From Ascaris suum (lineage: Eukaryota > Nematoda > Chromadorea > Rhabditida > Ascarididae), in NCBI GenBank assembly GCA_013433145.1, contig CM024179.1, positions 1,350,501 to 1,414,500 of the forward strand: DNA of 64,000 bases, in the 5' to 3' direction. Positions 50,101-63,141 of the stretch are shown here, one piece after another. The position numbers and the translations under genes were made by a program. Each line of letters opens with the position of its first letter. The stretch's first letter is position 1. The notes below the pieces were generated by a model that had not been told where the DNA came from, made no database searches, and saw only the letters and a list, made by a program, of their open reading frames with translations.

Positions 50101-51781
50101 TCGAAGTTTAGATGTTGTTTGGAGGGTGTTTTACAATCTTATGAAGGAAACAATAGAAGAATGCTGCAACAATCCGCCCAAATCGCCTATTCGTGAGCTG
50201 CTTGAGCTCGAGCCTGAACGAGCGCGATTCTCGTTAGTGATAAGTTCTTTAATCAATGGTTTTGACATTTTTGCTCACGAATCGCCTATACTAATAGAGG
50301 AACGATTTTTTTTAGTTGGAGGTAGGGAGGTTCCCGATCTCGAGCAAGGGTATAGCCGAGGAGGATTGGTCACCTGGTTTCAGATCATGCCATTTTTTGT
50401 GGTACCTGGATTTAGATTCTCTCGTTTCCCTGTTGTGATGCGTCGTATATATCTGCAGTCTTTCGATCATAAAGACTATACTACCCGCGTAGGAACAAAA
50501 AAATGCAGTGTCCTGGAATTTTTGTTATCAGAACCAATATATACGATAGTATTTTCGGCTCTTTTTTCCCCTTTTTTTAAGCTTTGCAATTATGATGAGC
50601 TGTATTTATGCGCATGTATGTGTGCGTTTATTAATTCGAAACTTTCAAATAGGAAACAACGGAGACCCAACTATGATATTTAACAAGTATAACCTACATG
50701 ATGGTGCTGTGAGGTTTAATGGGTATAACCTATAAGGCAGGACTATGATATTTAATAGGTATAACCGCTTCATCGTCATGCTTTTACGTCGAACAGGTTG
50801 CATTTCATAATCGGTTAGGATAGAAAGGCTAATCTTATAGAGAAGGTTTGTAAGATTGGACGGATCAATTCGAATATGAAAGTATGTGCGGTGCTTTATT
50901 ATTTTCTGTTAGTTTAAGAATATAGATGCTATGATCAATGAAAATGCATATCAAGCCAGCTGTTTTGGAGGGCTTTTCTAATTGCTTCTTTTTTTTCTTG
51001 CTCTATATTCATCAGAAAACTCGGTTTTAAGACACAGTATCTACCTGTACTACCTGTGCCTGTATTACCTGTGCAGTTACCTGATATTACCTGTGCAATG
51101 TCCATTTTTGCTCTGCATAGATTTATACCCTCTAAAAAAATTTTACGTAGTTCTTGATCGTACGGAATATAATTTTTTTTTGATCGACTTTATTTCTGAA
51201 CAAAGCTGTCTTCGTAGAGTTTTGCGCTAATTTCTTCTTGTTATGTCTAAAACAGCAAAATGGACTTATGTGTCAAAATATCTTTTATTCTTGCACATAG
51301 GCCTATCCGTAGGGACTATAATGATGCTCGTTGTTATATATGAATTGGGGGGGGGGGGGGGAGGGGGAATGTCATCCGTGGAAATTGTTCACAGCGAAGA
51401 AATTTTTGTTAAATAGAAAAATTGTTGAAAAAATTGCAATATTTTTAAAAAATTTCAAATTGGGAGAGATGCCAATAACATCATCTGAAGAATAAAGATG
51501 GAATTTTATATGGTAGAAAAGATACGTCGATTAGCGTAAAACATTTCATAGAGGGGAATTTTTTTTTAATGAAAAATAAAAATTTGTTTTCTTGAAGGAA
51601 ACTCGAGCGAATCTTGGAAACGGGTAAAGTCCGTGTAACGGTTGATATCCAAGGAAAGTGTCGCTTTACTGGAATGGGTCGTAGCTATCGTATTGCTAAA
51701 TGTACGGCAGCGAAGAGAGCATTACGCTATCTCAGGAAGCTCAAGGAGGAGAAAGAGAAAGCTGCAGCGGCAAAAGTATGA
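18592..51781 (+). CDS. dcr-1: Dicer endoribonuclease
   Basis: Cuts dsRNA and pre-miRNA into small RNAs. I join 42 exons in phase (about 1,963 residues, usual Dicer length): 18592-18654, 19193-19355, 20007-20140, 20652-20811, 21454-21590, 22363-22461, 23140-23286, 23580-23747, 25043-25216, 25745-25876, 26859-26993, 27869-27976, 28544-28695, 29821-29890, 30453-30578, 31095-31259, 31680-31859, 32715-32928, 33184-33395, 33616-33749, 33983-34162, 35316-35489, 35935-35995, 36480-36584, 36978-37089, 37527-37633, 38231-38452, 38872-39001, 39441-39607, 40151-40264, 43149-43247, 43970-44122, 44701-44801, 45668-45773, 46319-46408, 46986-47228, 47430-47588, 47835-47996, 48523-48621, 49152-49262, 50093-50232, 51598-51781. 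The start FTPRDYQIELLDKA resembles nematode DCR-1. No stop or frameshift was found. The linker exons at 35935-40264 are the least certain because they lack strong homology. Confidence 0.93.
22820..23020 (+). other. GC-rich coding-like island in Dicer intron 6
   Basis: A block of about 200 bases clearly richer in G and C than its surroundings, open in two plus-strand frames. One reads [20 protein letters not shown] until a stop near 22962. An AG acceptor exists at 22829-22830, but its phase does not fit the flanking exons and the Dicer homology needs nothing here. It could be an alternative exon, an exon of a nested gene, or an inserted fragment. Confidence 0.3.
23424..23484. repeat. (TTAT/TTAC)n tetranucleotide repeat
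   Basis: About 15 tandem 4-base units in the intron between Dicer exons 7 and 8. Confidence 0.9.
25043..27976 (+). other. Dicer helicase C-terminal half
   Basis: Exons 9-12, residues about 358-540. [16 protein letters not shown] is motif IV-like. [22 protein letters not shown] holds motif V. Motif VI is split by an intron as Q|SKGRARKE, with both arginines present. Confidence 0.92.
28225..28292. repeat. (TA)n microsatellite in a Dicer intron
   Basis: About 68 bases of TA between Dicer exons 12 and 13. Confidence 0.95.
28544..31259 (+). other. Dicer dimerisation (DUF283) region
   Basis: Exons 13-16, residues about 541-711. [23 protein letters not shown] is the DUF283 start. [12 protein letters not shown] and [20 protein letters not shown] follow as in animal Dicers. 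In Dicer this dsRBD-like fold binds partner proteins. Exon 16 ends at a weak donor (GTCTCG). Confidence 0.88.
31680..34162 (+). other. Dicer platform and PAZ domain
   Basis: Exons 17-21, residues about 712-1,018. The platform ([22 protein letters not shown]) leads into PAZ, with [27 protein letters not shown] and [11 protein letters not shown] holds the 3' two-base overhang of dsRNA ends. [17 protein letters not shown] is the conserved stretch after PAZ. The start of exon 19 is ambiguous because of the adjacent (TA)n tract. Confidence 0.88.
33097..33164. repeat. (TA)n microsatellite next to Dicer exon 19
   Basis: About 68 bases of TA ending 20 bases before the chosen start of exon 19. The exon frame is open leftward through it as alternating Ile-Tyr. 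Confidence 0.95.
34912..34954. repeat. (CT)n microsatellite
   Basis: About 40 bases of TC/CT in the intron between Dicer exons 21 and 22. Confidence 0.95.
35131..35338 (+). repeat. tandem array of a splice acceptor plus exon start
   Basis: Five to six imperfect units of 31-33 bases (consensus CTTGCAGAATTAATTGTCTG then TTATCTGAGGTGT). AGs lie at 35185-35186, 35218-35219, 35250-35251, 35281-35282 and 35314-35315. The last unit forms the 3' splice site and first codons (INCLL) of Dicer exon 22, which match the conserved (L/I)xCLL of other Dicers. From the AG at 35186 the exon frame has no stop. Confidence 0.8.
40430..40464. repeat. poly-G tract
   Basis: About 35 bases, almost only G, in the intron after Dicer exon 30; the longest of the G tracts in Dicer introns. 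Others lie near 24182, 31381, 32313, 33518, 37131, 37371, 38081, 39715, 41367 and 51347. Confidence 0.95.
41060..41130. repeat. (TA)n microsatellite in a Dicer intron
   Basis: About 70 bases of TA in the large intron between Dicer exons 30 and 31. Confidence 0.95.
43149..47228 (+). other. Dicer RNase IIIa domain
   Basis: Exons 31-36, residues about 1,416-1,679. [17 protein letters not shown] is followed by [15 protein letters not shown], and [14 protein letters not shown] closes the site. Catalytic residues by alignment: E1465, D1469, D1630 and E1633 in my numbering, all present. [17 protein letters not shown] matches the family. The insert between the halves is acidic and divergent, as usual. 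Confidence 0.93.
45092..45124. repeat. poly-C tract
   Basis: About 30 bases of C with one short interruption, inside a pyrimidine-rich stretch starting near 45036, in a Dicer intron. Confidence 0.95.
47430..49262 (+). other. Dicer RNase IIIb domain
   Basis: Exons 37-40, residues about 1,680-1,856. [47 protein letters not shown] [17 protein letters not shown] and the closing motif [20 protein letters not shown] are present. Catalytic residues E1735, D1739, D1845 and E1848 are intact. Confidence 0.95.
50093..51781 (+). other. Dicer C-terminal dsRNA-binding domain
   Basis: Exons 41-42, residues about 1,857-1,963. [37 protein letters not shown] and [16 protein letters not shown] form the dsRBD, followed by a short charged tail ([12 protein letters not shown]) and TGA at 51779-51781. 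The 1.36 kb intron between the exons is open in frame for its first 450 bases. Confidence 0.92.
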
Positions 51782-51901
51782 AAGTGGAACTTCTCTTTCC
51801 AACTTTTTATGCTATAATGGATTTGGATTTCCGGCTAAGTAGTTTACAAATGCATTTTTAAACAAGATGGTGGGATTTTTTTTTGAATTTTTTATTTTCT
51901 T

Positions 51902-51907
51902 AATAAA
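51902..51907 (+). terminator. possible polyadenylation signal of Dicer
   Basis: AATAAA about 120 bases after the Dicer stop codon, the first canonical hexamer on the sense strand. By motif only. Confidence 0.4.
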
Positions 51908-53152
51908 TTTTAGTAGTATCAAATATAGCCTCTTGTTATGTGTTGTTCTTAGATCAATAATTATTTCTATTCTTTGTGCCTGCATTTCGAAGTTGGCGGT
52001 AATTCCTCAGGAATTCTTTGGGCAAATCACATTCCACATATGCCCGAAAAAGAGTGGAAATTTTTTTCTAAATTATTGAGCGCTCAATAATACTGCCCGA
52101 AGAAATTTAACGATCATTCATAAAATGTGAGAAATATTATCCATTAGCATATTTTATTGTAGTGCCATGTAATATACTACAAAAAAAAACAAACTTGTTG
52201 ATATTGTTTTCGTGCAATTTCTTTCTTTCTTTTTTTTTTGAAATTTGGCTCATATGTCCGTTCGCGATTTAACGATTTTTCACGCAATATTGATGTCCCT
52301 TTACGCGTCACTTATTATGAACTTAATATTATGGGTGCACGTTTTATCTCTTAATATTTTTCTTTCGTAGATGATTTCGATAATTTATCAAGAAGAAACT
52401 CATCATTCTAGAATTCCTCTTGAAATGACTTCACCGTTCGTACGGTCCATTTTCGCTTTCAGTTGAATTGCCACTGCGGCGACGGTGTTACCCCTCGGTC
52501 CCCCCTACCCCTTTCTTCCCCCCCCCCCTCCCATACTTCATTTCCCCATACTCAGCCTATTTTTGATTGAAGGTCTTTTGCTGCTAAATTCATTTTCGAT
52601 TACACGATTTGGCCTCGCTTGTTCTGTTTGGCCTGGGGAACCGAACTGGGTATGATGAGCCTATTCTTCTTTTTGTCTCACTTATCCTTTATTTTTAATC
52701 ACTCCCATTTATTTGTATTCCAGTGTTATTCGTTGTTATCCTCATCTATTGCATTGCTTTACATTCTATACTCATCGCTTTTAAACGATATTCCTGGAAC
52801 GATTCAAGGCGTCAACGAAAGACTACCGGGCGGTTCATAGTGTCAAATTGCATCAGCAATTGGCTACTATTCCCCCTTTCCTCACCTCCACTCCTCTCCA
52901 TCGGAGCTACCTTGCATGCAATGGGTACCCTAATTTGCAGCCACTCTTCTCCGGTACAGTAATCCAGAACACAGTATCCTGAGCTGTAGTGGGCACACTC
53001 CCACACAGTATTGCCGAGCGTTCTTTGATCGCTCCCATTAGCCAGCTAGCTGTCGTCTTCAATCCGTGGCACGTTCACGTTATTCCTTTCGGCTTCCCTT
53101 CGTTGTCTAGCCGCGCGCGCCGTCTCGAAGTGCTACAATTAACTCCCTTGCA

Positions 53153-53229
<77 letters not shown>

Positions 53230-53450
53230 CAAATGTACACTCATATTTATTGCTTGTTTTGCTTACTCAAGTGTAAAAATTTGCATAAAAATTTCCGTTG
53301 AAATTCGAACACAATCTTTTGCGAATGCTTTTTTTCGAATTCAAATATTCGGCAAGATAGAAGTCTAAATGAGATGCATGAGCGGAATTTGTTACACCTC
53401 CTTACCCTTTAAAACTTCCCGCCTTCCTCCATCTGCTCATTAGAGCAGAG
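51908..53450. other. region between Dicer and the CDPF1-like gene
   Basis: The two genes converge here. No gene seen. It holds a C-run near 52517 and a (TA)n array at 53154-53226. Around 52780-53150 the DNA is noticeably less AT-rich, without a recognisable product. Confidence 0.5.
53154..53226. repeat. (TA)n microsatellite
   Basis: About 73 bases of TA in the convergent intergenic region. Confidence 0.95.
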
Positions 53451-53458
53451 TCGCGCAG

Positions 53459-56400
53459 TTACTGAAGAAACCCGAGAAACCGTTTATAAAATCCTCGGAA
53501 AGAAAAATCATGAACCAGTGAGCCGATCACGGGTTTGGCCAACCGATTTGTCTGCAGAACTATAGCCGGCCATGTTCCGAAGGAGAAGGGTGCCTACCTC
53601 GTTCCCAAGTTCAGTTAAAACATAAGTATAGTAACTTTGAAACTCAAAACACTTGGAGGAGCGCGCCATAGGAGTTGATTTGCGGAATACAGCATTTAGG
53701 TTTTAACCGATCCGACCGCTCGTGCAAACACACAGAGACATTCACCTCTTCAGGACCTCATCAGTGCAAAATGAAAGTTCAGAAAGTATAAAAAAGACAA
53801 TTTTCCAGCACCCATAAAAACCTATCACTACTTTCTAAATCAGTAGGTCAATGTGACTGACGACCACTGAGGCCAACCTCTCGTGTAGGGTATATCCATC
53901 AGATTTCGTGACTCTAGCTTTTTTTCCCGAGGTTCCCAAGTTCGGACTACCGGCATGTATGCAGACAGACACACACATACACATACACACAGACACGTCC
54001 AGAGTGAACGCATAAAGAAGCCTTACCTCAACGATTTCGATGGGAAAGTGGACTCGCTCCCTCATAACGCATGTCGAACAAAACGTTTTCGAGTAGAAAA
54101 CACTACATAACTGTAATTTAATAATGCCATTAGAAAATAGAACTAAAAAAGCAGACACTTCGTTTACAAATACGTTACTACTGCGCAGTCTCCACATATT
54201 GCCTCTTATCCAGTGGGTTGCTGGATATACCATAAAAATCTACCATTATTGCAGGTGGTAAAAATAAACCCCCCTCTTAAATTTGGGTAAACCCATTACC
54301 TCATAAATTGATTCGAATCTATATAGTAAGTGATTACACATTGATTCTCATTTATAAATAGCATTTACATCCAATTGCTTTATAGAAAGTGACTGTTACT
54401 AAGAAGGGTTACAGATGAGTGGCAAATAAGCACAGAACACATTCTTCGAAATACAAAAAAAAGTGGAAAAGGAAAATTCGAAGATATGGACGCCATATCA
54501 AGGATTCCCAAAATTCCTGAATCGTCGTAACTCAACTACTTAAAAAAAAAAAAAAAAAAAAAAAACTAAGACCTCATCAACGCATACGGCTTGTCCACAG
54601 ATGGTGCATAGAGCACCAATAACGAAAAAATCGAGAATATTTGGCGTTCTATTCGAATCACTATGTCGACGACCAACTGTCGTCGAATTGCTGCTCGTTG
54701 ATGATGCACTCAAACGACTCTCATCTGCTTTACCTCTATCACGAAATGGATCCATCATATAGTAGACCTCTTCCTTATATCGATATGAATGCCTAAAATT
54801 TTTCAATAAATTCGCCTAAAGAATTAATAAAGTGGTTTAGAGCTGCAACAGACAAAAATTTCAACAATGAACAAAGAAATAAACAGATAAATAAAAACAA
54901 CATAAATATAATCACAGTAAATGTGGCATTCAGCTAAATAAATAAATAATAATAATAATAAGCTTTACAAATGTTTTTTGAAACATAGTTAATGCAATAA
55001 TTTCAATAAATAATTTCTAAAATTTCGTACAATAAATCTAAAGTTTTTATTTTTCAAAGGAGACAGTTCTAGACTCGGAAATGAATTTATCATTTCAAAG
55101 AAAAAAAAAAGGAGATGAACTTACGTTCTACCAGTTACTTTGATATTGCCATAACGACATTTTTCCTTCATACCACAAACGCAACACGTAAATGGTACGA
55201 GAGGTATTTGCTCATCTCTCTCTTTCACCTCATTAATTCGCTCTTCCGTTCTTCTAAATAATTAGTACATTACAAGTAAGAATTTCTATAAATCTAAACT
55301 TCAATAAAATAATAAACATTTAAAATTCAATGGAATTTTTGAATAAATGAATGAATAAATCAAAAAATATCAATGAAATTTAAAAAATTGAAACAATTTT
55401 CTTCCGCTTATTTCTTATGAAATTTACAACTTATTTGAACACTCCTAATTGATGGAATAACGTTAAAAATAGATATATCCAATTGGATATGGACGTATCG
55501 GTGTTACTATAACTAAGAGAAAATGCAATCTCACAACGGCTTTTGCAAATGCCTCTCTCTTCCCTCTTCCTTCCTCTAACCTCCCCACCCCCCCCCCCCC
55601 CCCCCTCCCTCTCGCTTAATTGAAAACAGTGCGTTTCTTGCAGATTTTGAAAAGAACAACGTAAACAAAACATTTTTCACCTGTACTTTTTTCTAGGTAC
55701 TATTCGCTTTGGTTATTCGTAATATTCGTTAGCTAACAATTTAAACAAAATCTTCAGCCAAAAAAAAAAAAAAAAAAACGGCGCTCTCGTTCCTCGTTGA
55801 GCTTTTATTTCTCTTCTAAAGAAAATTCTCTACCTGACTATTAAATTGCAAAGGTGGGTTATATAAGGCATAAATGATAGAGACGATAGGCTTTATATTG
55901 GACAAATAATAAGCCTCGACGATTATAAATTTATAATGGCTATTTTTCATAGCAAAGGATGCAAACAAAAAGAAAAAATAATGAAAATCGAAAGTAAAAG
56001 TGAAAATATAAGTTAATGCAAATTAGCTTATTCATTTCTGCATATCATATCAATTGCAACAAACTCATTTCGAAATTGATAAATTATAAAAAATTTTTTG
56101 AGAAAGAAGAAAGGGAATATAGCTTGTTATTTTGCAATTTTGGAAAAATTTTTTTTCTTTACTTTATTATTTTCTATTCGAATAATTCTCTTTATTCTCT
56201 CTCAAAATTCTTACAATTATTAATTTCAGCAATCAACCGAACCCGATTTTATTGATTGCAAATAACGATGAAAAAAAATTCTTCGAGTATTTCCATAGTT
56301 TAACTGAGTCGAACACATATATGAACCAACCGATTACATTAGAATTTTTTAAACGCACTCCTGCGAAATCTTTGCAAAAGTGCATCATAGTAACAATATG

Positions 56401-57216
56401 TCTGCGCTCGCGCAGATATTTGTCTATCTATCCATCTACCTGACGGTCTCAATTCGAGAACCTCTGAAGCTAGGGATTACAAAATTGGAGGAGGGTGGGG
56501 GATACAATTTAAACTAGAATATAATCTCATAGTCTACGTTGACCCATCAAATTCCTTGTCATAGGCACTGAAAGGCTCCAAATGTATACAATCATTTCAA
56601 TTGAATTTCACCTCAGATCACATGGAAAGCAATGGAACAAGTAAACATATAAATGCAATATTGCATTTATTTCATCTTTTTATACTACTCTCTGAAAGTG
56701 CTTGAATATATAGGATATCCCAATCCGCGATGCGTGCATTCCTAATTATTTCTCGATTGACCTATGTCACAAATTTTCCAAAAATAAATAATTATTTTAA
56801 TATGCAATGTGAAATATGCAATATTCCTACCAAAAATCTGCAATATGCAATGTCGCTAGCAAACTTTCTAATCTTAAGTAGTTCTCAAGTTGAAATCCAT
56901 ACAACAAATAGATAGACAAAACATATATAATATGTGCGCATATGTCATCATTACTATGCACTTTACAAATGCAATACTGTAAAAATATATTGCAAAATAT
57001 GCAAAAATCAAAGAACCACTCTGCTAATAACGTAGTAAAATTACATCTGAAAGATGTATCATATAGATTTGAAGCTAAAAATGGAAAATGAATGCAAATT
57101 TTATGCATAGATTAATGATAATTAAATTATGATGGAATAACATATAGCAATTATTGCAATACTAACCTCTCTTCCCTCTGAGTAGGATCAATGTTCGAAG
57201 AAGATGCTTCGTCCAT
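53459..57216 (-). CDS. CDPF1-like cysteine-rich DPF-motif protein
   Basis: Homologue of animal CDPF1, a small protein of unknown function with paired Cys motifs. Exons: 57216-57167, 55253-55125, 54792-54573 and 54110-54027, all in phase. The terminal exon 53551-53459 is only a guess from an acceptor and an open frame to a stop. The total would be about 191 residues. The first Cys pair is in CCVCGMKEKCRYGN. The DPF box reads YYMMDPFRDRG. A second domain, CTICGQAVCVDELCSVFYSKTFCSTC, is formed exactly across an intron, with spacing identical to human CDPF1. Between DPF and the second domain is a Ser-rich insert of about 35 residues including RRHSDS. The start ATG lies four bases after an AG acceptor. 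Confidence 0.75.
53875..54005 (+). repeat. dispersed (CAGA)n-core repeat, copy F
   Basis: TATCCATCAGATTTCGTGACTCTAGCTT, a spacer, GGACTACC, then GCAGACAGACACACACAT. Lies just left of the fourth exon of the CDPF1-like gene. Confidence 0.6.
55583..55605. repeat. poly-C tract
   Basis: About 20 C in intron 1 of the CDPF1-like gene, which is poly-G on its sense strand. Confidence 0.95.
56400..56490 (-). repeat. dispersed (CAGA)n-core repeat, copy G
   Basis: On the minus strand: CCAATTTTGTAATCCCTAGCTTCAGAGGTTCTCGAATTGAGACCGTC, then GATGGATAGATAGAC. The core is CTAT-like rather than CTGT, but the flanking block matches the copy at 13810-13975. Confidence 0.5.
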
Positions 57217-57230
57217 CTACCTGAAAGTCG
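57217..57230 (-). promoter_or_regulatory. probable trans-splice acceptor of the CDPF1-like gene
   Basis: On the minus strand GACTTTCAG ends at 57221 and is followed by GTAG and the ATG. This is the best nematode consensus acceptor among the five gene starts. Confidence 0.6.
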
Positions 57231-59586
<2,356 letters not shown>

Positions 59587-62500
59587 TCATTGAGGCAAAT
59601 TTGATGCCTTATTCGATGAGACCATGTTGTGGATATCCGCAATAATGAGCTCGGCAACCTGATCCGCTACTTCCGCTTCCTGAAATAATTTCGCAAATTC
59701 ATTATAACGACAATTTTCGCTTCTTATTCATTTTGCAAGCATATTTTCTTAAGCAATCGATTCATGCAACATGTAACAAGCATCCACTTACCTTTGCCAT
59801 CGACTGACGAAGATATTTATCGAAGGTATGTTTAAGTTTGCGCCTTGCTGAACCTTCGTCATCCGCCGATGAATAACTATTGTCATACATTGGTCGATAA
59901 CGTCCAAAATCATCAATCATTGCCAATGAAGATGGACCCCTAAATAATGCACTGATCTCTCAAGGCGTTAAAAATAAACGAATAATGAATATTACTCACC
60001 TATCAATTCCCCCAGGTATGGGAAAAAATATTACCTTTATAACAAAGAAATAAACCTAAAGAGATCAAATAACTACATCTCTAAGTGCCCATTAGCGTGA
60101 ATAACTATTCAATAGATATTCCGCTCTTAGCCTCAAAATTATATAACAACGAAATTTTAGTGAAAAAAAAAATCAAATCCATAATCATCCTGGGCTACCT
60201 AACAAATTTCCATCAAACGACTAACATTCTCGAATGCCTTGCACGAGGAGTACTTCCTGGTCCACAAGAGCTTACGCTATCGGCAAGAGAAGAGGTCTCA
60301 TCCTCCTCAGTACTGCCCATCGGAAATGCCGCTGCACTCGCTGATTGTCCTAAACGGCTGACGGCAGCTGGACGTGTCTTCTTCTCGAATAACACCGATG
60401 GTAAACTTATTTCAGATGACTGGTCCGAGCTGTCTACAAATAGCCAGCCATATGAAACAACGCTGAACTAATATCAATCAAAAAAACCACTCAGTTAATA
60501 ATATAAATAACACCTAAATGAAGCGTCTCTTGAAATATGCAAATTTTATAGCAAATAACAAATACTTACATAATTTTTTGTTAATATATGGCGAAAAAAG
60601 TTTCAGATTTGCATTCACTTATCTATTGAGTTAAAACTTTCATTGTCATATAAGGAAAGCGACACTTGAACTAAACTCATTCCAATGAAAAATGTTAATC
60701 CAAAAAAATATTATAAAAAGCCAAACCCCACCTAAAAGTAAAATTAAATACATACTGAGTGTCTTTTTCTTCCTGTTCGGATTCGGCAATTCCACATTGC
60801 TATCGATTTGTGCCATTAGCTCATACAAGAATTTCATAAATGGCGGTGACGCCTGATACCTCTTTACGTAACTCTGAAAGGCTTACCTTTCCCTTATTAA
60901 TGATATTATCACCTTCATGATACCTACACAGACGTGATAACATAATGATAAATCTTTAACTAATCTTTCCTATCATACAGCACATGTACATCTCTTCAAA
61001 AAGTTTCCGCACTTTCCCCACCCATCATAACATCCTCGAAAATAATTCCAATAAAACTTAATGGAAACTGCATATCAATGAAACTTCTCCGATCTTCGAA
61101 AAAAAAATTCATCGCTAAACTAAACGCTCCGCGGGAAATGAATAAGATGAGAGCGAACCACAACAAACGATACTCAATGCTGCTCACAACAACCAATGCT
61201 CTAAGAATAAATATGGCTAATGCCAACTTTGACAAATTGGCCAAACACAAAAACGCAAAAAAATTTGACCAGATTTATATGCAAATATCAAAAACGCGAA
61301 AAATACAAAATTTCCTCTTAAAACATTCGACGAAGGGAACGGAAGTAAAGAAATAACCGCCTAAAAGCCGCATACTTCAGAAAGTTCATAGATTAAAAGA
61401 ACAGGTAGATGACCTGATTTCACAAAAAAAAAAACAAAAAAAAACTGCACAACTCTCAACTAGGAACAGAATGTCATTCAATCACCTTTAGGTAATACAA
61501 ACAAAAATGAATGAAAACAAAAAAAAAAGCCAAAAAAAGTATAAGAGAATTAGATAATCAATTGCTAACAAAAAAGAAAAATTTTACGCAATGAAAAGAA
61601 AAAGGTTCGCAAAAAGTGTGAGCAGAGATCGGACATGAAGCGTCCATCCCCCCCCCCCCCCTCCCTCTCCCAGCAGACACATGACGATCGCTTACAAGGA
61701 AGTCGAAACAAATGAACAAGTGACTCGACACAAATACCCATCGAAGCCTCTTTCACCCAATCCCTCCCTCTATCCTCTTTTGCAAATTGGTGTTAATGCA
61801 GCATGACTATCAACATTAAAAACGAGTACTTGAATATAAAAAACATGCTTAGCAGTTTCTAGCTGCTCGAATAAAACACACACCACCTGTACTTCTCCAT
61901 CGCTTAAATATCAGATTATCGCTACCTCTATATATACTCTAAATTTTGCTTTTAGTATCTAAAATCCATCCGTTAACGTTGCATACGAATACCCAAATCA
62001 CTTAAAAGTCTTGTCATGCTGCTAAATGGCAGAAAGCCACTACCATTTCCTAACAGTTGAAAAACTATTTCCAGAAAATCTACGTCCACAAGACGATTAT
62101 ATGAAAAGCCCTCACATACGATGGATTAACCTCGCTTATAATAATCTGCAAACGCTATACCTGGTACTCCTAAAAGGTTTGATTTTTACTTTAGTAATTA
62201 CCTGTTCCAGGACAGAAACGGCAAGGCGGCGTGCACTCTCGAAGCAATTCGCCGATGGTCGGCCACTTTCGGTACAAATATCCGCTTCAATTTGGATACG
62301 TATCTTCGCACCGAATTTCAAAGGTTCTGATGCCTGCATCGAGAAATACCTGCAATCACCAAACATTACCGATTAAAAATCACACAGATAATTGTGCTAC
62401 TTAAGCACATTTTATTTAAATAATGTCCACACAGTGGTCATTTGAGTTGTCAGCCACTCTACAATCTTTCTTTCCTCCCCCCCCCCCCTATGAGCTGTAA

Positions 62501-63141
62501 GGACGCTGTAAAATTATCAAAAATGTTGCCCGCAACTTTAAAGCCAAACAAAACATCGACTGCCCCGACATCCCCTAAAATTCGACCAGCTCAGTCAACT
62601 CAATTTCCGATTAAATCAATTGATATAAGATAATCGACAATTACATCGTCGAACCATCCAAGCGCTAAGCCGAAGCTAAAATGAAAAACCCCAAAACCAG
62701 TGCTAATAGTTCAGCCACTTTGTTTTCCAAACCACTCATTTTCGTCTTCCGCATCACCTCAACTATCCTCGTATCGGTCAGAGAAGCGTCTTCAAAAACC
62801 CGCCAAATCGCTGCAGCGTGCAGAAGTTATTTCACCATCAAACTTCCGCATTCAAGGAAAGCCAAAAGAGAGAAAACTCATTCTCTCTTCCTTAAAAAAT
62901 TTATTCCGTAAATATCAAAACCACGGGGCGATAAAGTTCAATCCTAAAATATCCTACAAATTTAGAACCTTAAAAACCCTCAAAAACACTAAATGCAATA
63001 ACCATAAACTCACTTATCATAAATAATCATTGCATCCTCTAGTGCTTGTTCATTGTTTTGTGTTAATGGTAATTGCTGTGCGAATGTTTCGGCGGCAATA
63101 ATAAATTCAATTAATTTCCGCTCACCTTCACCTTCCAAAAA
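59587..63141 (-). CDS. AKAP10 (D-AKAP2)-like PKA anchoring protein, 3' part
   Basis: AKAP10 tethers protein kinase A regulatory subunits and carries two RGS domains. Exons seen: 63141-63014, 62349-62202, 60873-60756, 60433-60226, 59939-59792 and 59679-59587, all phase-compatible. The first ones encode the end of the RGS region: GERKLIEFIIAAETFAQQL, DAMIIYDKYFSMQASEP, RIQIEADICTESGRPSANCF and SYVKRYQASPPFMKFL. These follow human AKAP10 closely (DAMVLYDKYFSLQATHP, ...). A Ser-rich linker follows. The last exons hold VADQVAELIIADIHNMV, the amphipathic PKA-binding helix, with stop at 59587-59589. About eight residues expected between 62202 and 60873 are missing, so a micro-exon is probably unplaced. 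The 5' part, including the rest of the RGS region, lies beyond the right edge or in uncalled exons after 63141. Confidence 0.78.
61648..61664. repeat. poly-C tract
   Basis: Poly-C on plus, that is poly-G on the sense strand, within an intron of the AKAP10-like gene. A similar run lies at 62477-62488. Confidence 0.9.

Noticed and set aside
50126..50683. 185-codon frame as a separate gene
   Set aside because: It starts inside Dicer exon 41; kept only as a possible retained intron.
62700..63026. 108-codon plus-strand frame
   Set aside because: Overlaps a clear AKAP10-like exon on the other strand and has no homology.
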